NCBI GenBank assembly: GCA_013398275.1
Contig: VZSE01000617.1
Location: forward strand, 62,001-126,000
Direction of reading: 5' to 3'
Length of the DNA: 64,000 nt
DNA from: Promerops cafer
Lineage: Eukaryota; Chordata; Aves; Passeriformes; Nectariniidae
The translations under genes and the position numbers were made by a program. The notes below the pieces were generated by a model. It was not told where the DNA came from, searched no databases, and saw only the letters and a list, made by a program, of their open reading frames with translations. Below are positions 48,331 through 60,300 of the stretch, one piece after another; the first letter of the stretch is position 1; each line of letters starts with the position of its first letter.

Positions 48331-48345
48331 AATTATATATTTTAT
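48331..48345 (-). promoter_or_regulatory. TATA-like sequence upstream of proposed exon 1
   Basis: On the minus strand it reads AAAATATATAATT, about 20 nt upstream of the proposed ATG. That is too close for an ordinary 5' leader, so it is either a very short leader or chance. Confidence 0.25.
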
Positions 48346-49470
48346 TGTTCATCCATTCTCTTCCCAGCTTCAATGTTTTCACATGATAGCAACTAAAAGT
48401 CAAGTGCAGAGAGAAGATTTCACAAATACTGCAAAGGCATCCTAAAATCAAACAAGACTCTGTGGCTTGAAGAGTGGCTGTAGAGTATTTCTAAATGGGG
48501 ACAAGTGCAGGTGACAGGTTCCTTCTCTATGCTTTTATTTAACCCCAGGCATCTCGGTGGTCCAGCAAAGGCGAGAGAATGTTCCTTCTGGTTTAGACAG
48601 CACCAAAGGAACTGTGCTGGAAATCTACCTGTACAACTCAGTCTGTGGTGCTTGGAGGCATTCATCTGCTTTGACTTCATTGAAAATGAAATTGATGCCT
48701 CTGTCTGAGCCACTCAGCCCAAGACACTGTGCCTTTCCAGAGGGTAATTAGTCTCATCTTACCATAAACATGTAAGATGAATCATCAGCTGAAGGCATTC
48801 CAAACTGCATGAATCACATCTTAAAAAGTAGGATACTGATAAACAGGGGGAAAAAACCCCATCTGAAGAATAACTGTTTGTACAAGAACCAGTTTTGATC
48901 AAAGGTAAATGAAAGAACCAAAATCCTCATCAGGTCTCATTTCTGCAAACTTTCACTGGATTGTTTTCTCCCAAACACAATTTTGTTGACCCATGGAAAT
49001 GGAAACATGCCCATCTGATTTACAGGCAGGTCAAGTCCCAGAAATGATCACATGGTTGCTCCCAGGCTCTGATGATAAACTGCCCTTTAATACACCACAG
49101 CTTAGTCTGTGTCTTTAATTATTAGCAATGGATGCCTTAAATCAGCACTCCCTTATTTGCTAGGTGAATTCATGCTCACAGAAAAGGCTCATTGCCCACA
49201 GTCATGGGACCTTCACTTCACCCCATCATTTGCCTAAGTGACATCTCCTGCCTTGCTTTTCAAGACAAGGAGGTAGGGAAAGAGAAGAAGCTGACTACAA
49301 ACCAGTTCACTATTTCACACTTAGTGTGCTACAAGTGTGGTAATTCCCCCTGAGACAAAATGAGACAGAAAGTACTCTCTGTCCACTGGTGGTCACAGGA
49401 AGGGCAGGAAGCAGTAGCTGGCTTCAAACTCACGTCAGGAAAAGCTACATTTTGCCTGCTGTGGGCATAG

Positions 49471-49531
49471 TTGTTTCTTGTTTTTTTTTTTGTTTTTTTT
49501 TTGTTTTTTTTGTTTTTGTTTTTGTTTTTGT

Positions 49532-49573
<42 letters not shown>

Positions 49574-49580
49574 CTTTTTT
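49471..49580. repeat. T-rich (TTTTTG)n / (TTTTG)n repeat
   Basis: Poly-T followed by about seven TTTTTG units and then TTTTG units. It produces the artificial Phe/Val-rich and Lys/Asn-rich open frames seen on the two strands. Confidence 0.92.
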
Positions 49581-52500
49581 TAAATTTTTGTTCCCCAAGA
49601 GACAATCAGTTTCCTTCACCTCTTGTGGTTTCCACTCTCACTTCAACTGTCAGGAGGGAGGAAAAACTTGAGAAAAGATACATGTGGATCCTCAGGGTCA
49701 AAGTCCATGCTCTTTGGGAGATGTTTATAGGAGTTCAGACTTGGGAACCCTTAAGAACAAAGTTTTCTCTCTGCCCTCCTTCCCACCCGCTAATTCCCTC
49801 TGCAGTTATGCGCTCACTAAACTGATTTATTTCCATGCCAGAATCATTTATCTCAGGGCTTTGGGCCTCCCAAACCCAAGGGAGATGAGGAAGAGTAGAG
49901 ATTTCCACCATAACATTTCAAGGCAAAGATGTGGAAGAAAAAGTCATTTTGGGAATTGGGCTTGTGCTCTCCCTATGGAGCAGAAGTGTCTTGTTAAACC
50001 TGCAGCTGGTAAAATAAGGATTCTCACTCTTGCAGAGATAATGGGGAGAGTTAATTAAGAGCAGCAGTGGCTGTGGAGCATGCTAAGGCTCTTGCTCTCT
50101 TCAGAGACAGTTCTGCTGCTCCATCTTTCACTGCTGCCATCCAGGGTTGGAGCTGATGCAATCACTGAGCAATCCTAGTCACTAAAACAGGACAAGAAAC
50201 AACTGTGAGTGGTTCCTTTGCTTTTGTCCAGACAAATACACAATAAGAAAAGAAATAACATCTGCAAGGTCAGTGCCCATTCCTTGAGAAAGACGTAAGG
50301 GAATTCTCCCAACTGAAAAGCCAACAATTTCCAAAAGACTGCAACACAACCAGCAGGGATTTCCTACTCCTGAAATCACAGGAAAGGCACCTCTGCAGTG
50401 TGAAATCACACCAAAATCTTGCTCTGTGCCCATCTTTATCAGAAGGGAGGAGATGGGATTTCCATTGTCCAGGCTGGCTTGTTTGTCAGGGAGTGAGGTC
50501 TGTTTGCACAGCTATACAAATAGCCATGTATGAACTCACAGCTAGACATTTTCACAAATAGCTTTCTAAAGGGAACCTTGGAAAAGCTATTATTTTGCTT
50601 TCACTTGTCTTTAATTGGATATGTACACTTTTGTTTCCTTAAGTGAAGTATGAATAAATATATGTAAATACACAACAGCTATCCATAGCAATATGCTACA
50701 TAACTATTTTGTACTTGAATTTAAGGAGGTGTTCTGACTCTTAATAAAGCTATTTTTTTCACCAAAATATAAACCACTGACTTCAATTAAATAGAATTTT
50801 TTCTCACTGTATCTTGCAAACACAAAAGAGCAAGCTCATGAATAAACACTTATATAATGAGAATTAAAATTCCTTATGCTTAATTGTATAAAATAATCAT
50901 TGGTTTTCTAGTATCACGGGTTCTTCACACTGTGATTTGTAGCATAATGAAAAACATTCCAGTCCAAAGTCCAAAGACTAAAATATAACGAAAAAAATTA
51001 AATAAAATAAAACAATCTTGGTTAAAAGTTTCCAGCACATGCACGAGAGAGAGAATACAGAAAATTCCCTCTAAAATAACTTTTATGCCTGTTCTTTTTC
51101 TAAAGGCAAAGTCCTTTCCTGTTTACTCATCAGCCACTTTTCACCTATTGATCCTTCAGCTGGCCCACAGTCCTGCATGGACTGTGGAAAGCACAGCCCG
51201 GGATTGATGTGTGTGTGAACCCCGAACCTGGGGAGGCAGAGCTGCTTTATTTTGAGTATATGCTGTCTCTCCTTTCAGTACCTTCGTTTGAACTTGGTGG
51301 GATTTCACAGTGTTTTGAGCACCAGCAGCAGTTTTTGTTCTTGGCATGAAGAGCTTCCCAAAAGCCTTTTCCCCCTTAATCAGCCTAAATACTAACGAGA
51401 CCAAACTCTCCTTTCGCTTTCGTGCCGCGCTCTTTCACCTCTGCCTGCAGAAGGGTACAAAGGACGGCGTCACAAAACCCATTTCACGAATAAGCACTGC
51501 AGTGACATCCTCTCTGCCGACTTACAGGGAGTTGTGACAAACACAAAAGGCAATATTTCACTTCTGACATTTCAGAAAATTAGATTTTGAAATCCTTTTT
51601 TCAACAGCAGACCATGAAGTGTGGGTCTAATTGGAAAAGTTCCTCTTAACAGCAGGATAGCTTTTCTTTAGTGTCAATATAAATTGGAATTGTAAATTAA
51701 AACCATACTTACTTTTCTTACCATAATCGAGGTAATGAAATGAAAAGGCTGTGGCTGCTTTTGCCATTAAAAAAATTACTTTAAAAGTTCTGCACTTAGT
51801 GCTTCTAAGTGTATCTACTGAAAAAAAATCACATATTTAAAGGAGAAAAACAAATATTTCCCTGGCATTTTCTTCTCTCACTGAGGAGTCTTGATTTCAG
51901 GGGGATTAAGCAACCAGACTTAGTTTTTTATCATGGGTTTCTCCCTCCCATCTCTCTCATTCTCTAAATTCTGTAATTTTCTGAATGTCGTGTTGAAAAA
52001 ATAAAAATAAGGATTTCTGAACAACACTGCTTCTCTAGAATTATTATGTTGCAAAAGTGATGTATGTAAGGCTGAAGGATTCTTTTAGGTCAAGCAGTAA
52101 ATCACATAACATTACTGACATAATATTTCACCATATTGTAATAATGCATCCTGTTTTTTTGGTAAACCATGTTTTTCAGAATTTCAGTGCTTTTGGCACC
52201 TTTAAGAAGCCATTGAACTGGTCAGGAGGAGAGGTGATACCTGAGCATGCAAGTGACTCTCTCACCCCAGGTGAAAGCACAGACCTGCTGGAAATGAGGA
52301 ATAAAATAACTTGGCCTAAATAATACAGAATATTTGGAGTACTGCCCTTGTACTCAAACATCCTGACACTCTGCCCAGAGGCTTGTTCTCAAATCCATCC
52401 TTTGTGGTTTTCATCTTTTTTTTTTTTTTCTTTCAATTTCATGATAAACACCAAAGGAAACTCAATTCTTCCTTTTTACCAACTACAACAAATACAAATT

Positions 52501-53886
52501 AACTAGAAAAATTGATGTGTTTCAAATAATTTTATCTTTCCCAACTTCTCCATTCCTCTAGACTCTAATGAGCACAATTGTCTCTCTAGGGAATTCTTCT
52601 TCTTTTCTTCTCCTTTTCATGGGAGCAAAAGGTAAGAATAAGTCTAAAGAATCAAAAGGCATCTTGAACATATCAGTGGAAAAAGCTAAAATTTTAAGTA
52701 GCTGAGAAGAGTAAGAAAAAAGGCTACATATCCAGTTCTGCAGATTTGGAGGCATATTGTGAAATCAAGTAAAGCCAGTCTTTTGCAGGAAAATTTTACA
52801 GCAGTAATTTATAACTGACCCTCATTCCTAGGATTTCCTGACTTGCTGCATGGAGACACTCCAAGGTTTCAGACGATTGCACAATTTTACCAGAAAATGT
52901 TTTACAGGCACAGCAAAGGAGAAAAGAAATCCCATACCATGTACAACCACAGCTAGCCTTGTGCCTACCTCCCTCTTCTGATCTGCAAATTAAACCTAAA
53001 ACATCCGCTTCACTCAGAGGAACACAGGAGACCAGAAAGGAGAAAGCATCTCCTCCCCCAAGCTGGGAAAAGGCTCAGCTCCCACCTCCATCACACTCAA
53101 GCAAGCTTAGGTCAGCTCCACTGGCAGATGGGAAGCTGCCCTACTTTTTTTGATCCCTTGGTTTTAACGTTCAAGGATGAAATACAAAGAGAAAGGAGGA
53201 AAGGGGACAGGATCTAAGGGTCAGGAGAATTTTGTTTTCATTGTGAAGGAGAAGCTGCTCAGTGAGAGCAGTTTCAGTGTCAGGAGCTGCAGCGCCTCCC
53301 CATGTGGCAGGCCTGGCATCTGCTATCCTGGTGAAGACAGGAAAAGTCTGGATGACTTTTGTAGCAGCTCAGTGGGACAGTTGTTCAGGTAATGTATGCT
53401 GATCTCTTCTTTCTCAGAAATTTAGCCATGGAGCTCTGGCTCTTTGTGACGCTCAGCTTTTTAGGCAGCTCGGTGGATGAACAATGTGCCTCTTTGTCCT
53501 GTGAGGCACAGGTACTGTACCCAGCCTGGACACAGCAATCATAGGAGGAATCTTCCCTCACAAACCCAATTTTACAGAAAACCACCTCCAGCAAAATAAT
53601 GCAAAAGAAATCAGCTCTGCTGCCCTCTCAGTGGCTTAGGTGCAGAGGGGAATATTGATGCCTTCAAAAGGGGACTGACCGGATGTCCCCAAAGCCCTGC
53701 TCATGGTACTTGGGTCAGACACACCCTGCCCAGATTTTACAGTTGACGCTACATTGTACCCACAGAAAAAAAGGTAAAGCTATAAAAAATGTGAACAAAA
53801 AGGATATTTTCATGCATTTAGTCAACACATCTTGGAAGGCACATGGATCTGCTCTTGCTAATATGTGACTACATGTCTCACGACTT

Positions 53887-54317
53887 TGTGCTGGTTTTGG
53901 CTGGGGTAGAGTTAATTTTTTCAGAGTAGCTGGTGTGGGGCTGTGTTTTGGACTTGACCTGAAAGCAGTGGTGATAACATGGATGCTTTTGGTACTGCTG
54001 AGCACTGCTGACACAGAGCCAAGGCCTTTTCTGGTTCTCACCCACACCAGGCTCTGAGTGCACAAGGAACTGCAAGGGGACACAGCCAGGACAGCTGACT
54101 CCAACTGACCAGAGGGATATTACAGACCATACCCTATAGTGTCATGCCCAGCATATAAGGCTGAGGGAAGGAGGGAAGAAACCAGGGACATTTGGAATGA
54201 TGACCTTTGTGTTCCCACTGTTCCATTTTTACTCTTAAAATTCTCTCCCCATCATGATGCAAGGGCAATGAGTGAGCAGTTGTCTGGTGCTTAGCCATTG
54301 CCTGGGGTTAAAACACA
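53887..54317 (+). mobile_element. Solo LTR of an avian endogenous retrovirus, internally deleted
   Basis: It starts TGTGCTGGTTTTGGCTGGGG and contains GAGTTAATTTTTTCAGAGTA, GCTGACACAGAGCCAAGGCC, GACAGCTGACTCCAACTGAC and a CAGCATATAAGGCTG TATA region. It ends near CTGGGGTTAAAACACA. This composition is that of a common bird LTR. The part after GTGTTCCCACTGTTCC appears to be missing before the terminal TTTTTACTCTTAAAATTCTC block. No gag, pol or env sequence flanks it, and I could not find a clean target-site duplication. Confidence 0.8.
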
Positions 54318-57300
54318 CATTTTTATGACCTGGGACACATTTCCAGGCCATTCATCCTTGATTTTTACCTCACCTCTGAATGAGGAAGATGAATTTTCAG
54401 TCACATCAGGATGTGGTCTAAAAACACATCTGCATTGTTCTGCTTCACCTTGTGGTCCCAGCTGCCTCTGACAGCAGTGCAGCCTGCAGCTCTGCTGTGA
54501 AAGCAAGGGTGGGGCTGTACCTCTGCTCTCCCCTCTTCAGGGTGGGGGGACAGAGAGGTTGGGCAGCAGGTGCCATCCACATCTGGGCAGCCCTCTTAGC
54601 TTTCCTTCTTTTCCCTGCACTGGATGTGACTGTGGGGTCTGTCTCTGGATCAGTGAAGAAATAAAGGGCAGCTTTGAAAAAGCCAGTGCCCATGGCACTC
54701 GAAGACTCAGGCAGAAGCCCAGATCTGTCATCTAATTCCCTGGCTGTTTATGCTGTTCCTGGGCTTGGACACCATCTAGCCCTGCACCTGGAGCCCACTG
54801 GCCTCTGTCATCTAAACAGTGAAGCAGGTTCCTCCTCCAGGTTACACAGAGCACCTTGCAGGTTTTTCTCATTCCTTGCTGCCACCAGTGATGCCTTTTT
54901 CATCAATTCCCCCTTCTGGTTCAACTCTTTTCTGGAGCACTCCTGTCTTGGTACTAGCTGTACTTTGTTGATGAAAATATGTCTTGAAAAGCTGTTTTTT
55001 GGCCTTGGTTCTTGGGAGAACCAAGATAGGATGGGGGCCCTTGGATTGTGTTTTGTCTTTCTGCCTATGGAAAGGGCAAGGAAAATCACTGGGAAAACTA
55101 GCCACTAATTCAATAGGCTACAAATGGATGTGTAAAAAATTGCAGAGAATACACAAAAAAGGCAAAAATCAGCACAGCCTCACCAGTAGCAGTTTCTTAA
55201 TATCTGGGGCTGGCTCCTATTTCATGGGTTTTTACACTTCTGCCTGAGCAGTGATAAATAAATAAAGATGCAGTCATCAGAGATCATTAAAAATTACAAC
55301 TTAATGTAATGGATCTCTAAATTTCCAAACAGCCCCTGTTTCTCTGATGACTTCTGTAAAGCTTCTTGGCTTCAGTAAATACGCTGCAGATGTGCATTTA
55401 GGCAGCAAGCCTGGCTCCAGTGCCTGTGGAGAAGAGTATTAACTTGTACATTATTCTGTAAATATCTGCCATAAGTTTGCTGCATGCATTCTCCACTGAG
55501 GGATCAAAAAGTGTTGACTCACAGTGGCAGCATTAATGCCTCTGTCCTGGCTCACATGTGGGATGACAATATACTTTAAGACACGGAATCTTGCAGCCAC
55601 AATCTGCACAGCCTGCAACATTGATATACTGTTGTTACTGCAGCCTGAAGCAGCAAGAAGGAAGATTTGGAACAAAATAGTTAAAAATATATATAATGTT
55701 TTTCCCTCTATCCTATGAATAGAGAAGTGTATTCCACACCTGTGATTATTCTCTATGTGACTATTTGGAAATAGCAGCTTGTATGGATAGGAACATAAAG
55801 TACTCTGCAGAATATTCCCATCTCAGTTACACACCATAAAAGATCACTTGCCCCTTTAAAAATAGCATGCCCTATGACAGCATCCTGCACAGCTTTCACA
55901 TCCGTAATTTCCCCCTATCATCTCGCTTCCAGAGGTTTCCTGTGCCTGTTTGCAATGCATCCCTTACCCCAGTGATGGATGGGATGGCTCGGGGAGGCTA
56001 AAGAGAAGCGTGCACACTCGTACGGAGTCCTGGTGCCATCCAGCGGGCAGCTGTGCTCTGCACCGCGTGGCAGCTTTCCTGAAGGACTGTGCGATCGCCA
56101 GCCCTGCTTTCCGAGACCCCAGGTTTCCACCTCCCAGACTGGTACGTGGAGTAACGGGGAGTCAGCTCCGGATTACCACGTCCTCAGGTGGTTCTCCACA
56201 GTGCAGGATGATCGTACATGAGCTGTGGATCCGAGCCCCGTGACAGTCAACACAGCTAAGTGGGTTTTAAAAAGCAATTTGTATAACTGAAAGGAGGGTC
56301 TCCATCCTGGTTCGTTCCAAGGAGTGCTTAAACACTTGTATGTAGAAAAAAGTAGAGAAAATAGAATAATATTCCCCCAAAAAGTCCCAGGGAACCCACT
56401 GGCAGTTCAGAATCAAATGTTATCTTTTGAGACACCTTTGGAGGGATTCACTTTGGAATACTGAGAGTTGCCCACCTCTTGGCATCACAACCTTTACTCA
56501 CCTTGTCTAGATACAAGTTGAGGTTTTTATCCAGCTTGCCCGATCTATCATTTTGCTAAGAAATGAACCAGCAAAAGCAGTGCTGTTCAAATCAAATTTT
56601 CAGGGGAAGTTTTTATAAAGCCAGTGCTCTCAGTTGGCAGCACAGTTCAGGGCCAGTCATAAACACCTTGCTCTGCCCAGGTGCATCAGCCTCATGGCAT
56701 TGGACCGTGCAAGGCAAGATGAAAAGGTTTGTGCTGATCACCACAGTTCACTGCCAAGTACAAGGCTTATCTCATTTGACTCCTTTCTGGGGTGATTAGT
56801 GCACTCAGAAGTTGGACCCCCCTACACACCTTATGGAGTTTCTGATTTACTGCAACACACTCTTCCCACTCCCTGAGTGTCAAGAGCTTATCTGGGAAAA
56901 CAGATGCCTTGCAAACGTGGGGCCCCTATTCTCTGTTATGGCTTAATTCCACTTACAGCTAGAAGGGAGGGTAAAAGATTACTTTAAACCATCTTTAAGA
57001 TCTCTCTATTTCACAGTAGGCACAGGACTAACTTCACTTCTAACAGGAATTAAAGCGCCTTAAGGTATTATGATAAAAGACCAGTTTAGGAATGCTAACA
57101 CCTTTCTGGCAAAGAGGAACAGGCAGAGAGGGTCTTTGGCTTCTCTGTCTTAACATACATCTCTGAGGTTAAGGAAACAGAGCAAAAAATATACTTTCTG
57201 AGGATATTTATTTTACTACTTATTCCTCTCTGCAGTCTGCAGATATCCCTTCTGATGTGGGAGTTACAGTAGAAATAAAGACTGTGTTAATTATATTTAC

Positions 57301-60300
57301 CATGCTCTTAAAGAATAAATAACCCTATCTGTAACTGAGATATCTGAAAGTGCCCTCTCTAAGGAGTCAGACAGGCAGGATCCACTACATGGAGCAGTGC
57401 AACACCATACAAAAGCAAGATATAGGTATAAGGTAGATACAGAAGAACGCAGCTATGCACTTAGGAAAACACTCCTCATACAAATTTAGATTAAGCAAAA
57501 GACATTCCTCCCTTTTCTGCAGCCTTGAGAGAGGTACTCTGACTACCTCCCCATCTGCCTGCAAAGGTGGCCCACAAACACCATTTATATGGGGTGCTGT
57601 GTGCATCCCCCTGCCCTCACCCACAGGGGCTACTCTTCACCTCTGTCACCTAACACAGAATTATCTCCTGCTTTTGCACTGCAGAGTGCAGAGTGAAAAG
57701 AATCTAGGACCTCAGAACTCAGCCCTAGCTGCTTAGAAAGAAGCACACTCCTTAGTGATTAGAGAGTAGAAAATAAAGCATTTCTCATTCCTTGGAATTT
57801 GGAGAGTCAGCCTGGCCTTGCCGAAGTCCAAGTTTATCTTTAGTTATGGAGATTCCTTAAATGTCAATAGAGGAAACACGGGTAGAAAAATCTACGCAGG
57901 GGAATAATCTGCTCATACCCATAATGCTGAGCTGGATTTGCAATAATAGAAGACTAAGACAATGGGATAAACTTGTGGAAGAGTTGTGGCTTAAGAAATT
58001 CCCTTGTGTTTTTTGTTGGGGTTTTTTTGAGGTTTTTTTTGGAAAAGGAATAATCAGCCATACAAAAATTTTTGTTGAAAGTCAAAAAGAACAAAAGCAA
58101 AACTGTGGGGCTGGAGCTGTGTTTCCATACCCCCACACCATTGTTTTTTGTTGTGATGTGCAAGTGAAGATACCCAGGGTGCCCTAGCAGAAGCTCTTCG
58201 GCATTCCTACATCAGTGAAATGAGAGGAGGGAGATTTTCCCAGAGCAGCTCTGAAGGGAAATATGTACATGTGGATGTATACCTGGAGGTAAAGGAGATA
58301 AAATTAAGAATTTAAAAAAGCAGATAGACATCTTCATTCATTCCAGTCATTAAAGAGACTGGATGAAGTCTTACCTTCCTCCTCTCCCTTTACTTTCCAG
58401 TGACAGTGGTCAGAATGGGCCTAATTTCTGGTTTCCTTGAAAACCCTTTAGTGAGCACATTTATTCTAACAGCTGGAGTGCAAACCTTGTAACTAAAGAA
58501 AAGCCTGTGAGTAAAGAGATTTAGATAGTTCAGAGGGATTTCAGAGATGTGTGCACACGTAGGTTCACATGAGTGTGTGCGTGTGCCTGCCTGTATCTGT
58601 GCACACACATGCACACATTTTACACAAGTTTCCAGGGGTTATAAATTTTCTTTGGGCTGTGCAATAGCTGAAAAGAACAGAAGGTGGCATGTTTTCAACA
58701 TTTCCATCCAGTAAAGGGAAAAAGGACACAGGAGAAAGAAGACAGCTACAGACTACACCCAACTTGATACATCTCTGCTGTTAATGATTGTATTGATACT
58801 GAAGGCTATTTATGCTCCTAATTTTAGCAGTGTGATTCACTGGTGCCATAAGGGCTGATTTTACTAGACTTTGGAAAATACCTGGTCAGTTCACTGCGGT
58901 AATATTTTCATAAAAATTGCAAAATGCAGGTGTGTAATTTTTTTCTGGGCTGTTCTTTTATTTGTCTAGGTTTTTGTTTGGCTTTGTTTTTTTAGTGATA
59001 AAATTCACACAGTACGACCAGTAAATCAAGAACCATATAAGGAAGACAAAAGTAGCCCTGACAGTTTCTCTTTAAAGTGCAGATACATGGGATAGATACA
59101 GCACCAAGCAAAAAAGAGAATTAATTTACATTTGCCAAAAAGTTAGGAAGCAAAAACCCAAAAGAAATAAATTAGAAATTACAGAACTGTGTCTTCACAA
59201 GTCATTAAATTAAGACCTTTCTGAATATTTAATCAGGCTTTGTGCAACTCTTACCACAAGCAGGTGCCTTTTAGTCTGCAGGGGCACCCTCTTGGCCTGC
59301 CTGCTTTTCTTTAAAGCACAGATTGAACTCTCTTTTCTGACCCACCACTCTATGAGAAGCACCGGGTTGCCCATGCCCTGAGAGGCAGCCGCAGAAAGAG
59401 CCCCATTTACAGCCAGCATTGGTGACTCACCAGGTAGGAAGCTGCTCTTCTCGAGCTCTCCTTTCACTTTCTTCCAGGACTGATTGCCACAGCTCCTTTA
59501 ATGAGAATCACACTGCTCCAGAGGGGTGGTGAGGGCTGGTCTGAGCAGGACCAAAGCGACCTCTCCTGCCCCAGCCAGGGGTGCCAGGAGCCACCAAGGA
59601 GCTAAGGTTCACATCCCGTGGGAATAAAGCAGCACTTTTGCTGCCTCTTTGAGAACTCTTGGACAGCGTCTGACAGCAGACAGCCCTTCTTTGTTTAGCA
59701 GCCAAACGCCCTCATTCCCTGGGCAGCTGATTTGCTTTTAACTTCATACCTTCACCAGATGAAAAAGACTCCCTTAGAACGTCTGGGGACCAGGGAGAGA
59801 GGTCTCAGGTGGCCCAGAGGCTGGCAGCATCCCCTGCCACGGGCCGCTGGAGACACATGCTCGCTGAGGGAGCCTGCTGCATTCCCCCTCTTTGGGAGCA
59901 CTGCCAGGCCACTCTGCTAATGAGGGACCAAAACCAGCTCACAGCAGCTGCTGCAGGGGAGCTCAGAGCCCACAGCTCAGGAGAGGGGCACAAGGAGAAG
60001 CTGCTGCCACACCTTATAGGTTTCCTGCCCCACACTGCAGGTTCTTGGGATGTGGAAATTCTGGTGCTGCAGCATCTTGACATGAAGTAAATAGAGGAAG
60101 AACAGACTTTGGAAAACTTCTGTCATTTAACTTCTGTTTTTCTCAATACATTTACTTGCTGATCTCCAAACATGAGGTATTTTGAAGGAATGGTTGTTCT
60201 TTTCCTTGGCATCCTGCAGCAGACCAGGACTGAGAAGCTCAAAAGCTGGGGGCATGGACTGCAGCTGCTGGTCCCAGCTACAACTGCTGGTTCCCATCCG

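Larger units (their letters stand above)
48316..53886. other. Upstream region without recognised genes
   Basis: No coding region was recognised here on either strand. It contains the T/TTTTTG tract (49471-49580). Confidence 0.6.

Noticed and set aside
49329..49825. Lys/Asn-rich and Phe/Val-rich open frames
   Set aside because: They are translations of the poly-T and TTTTTG repeat.
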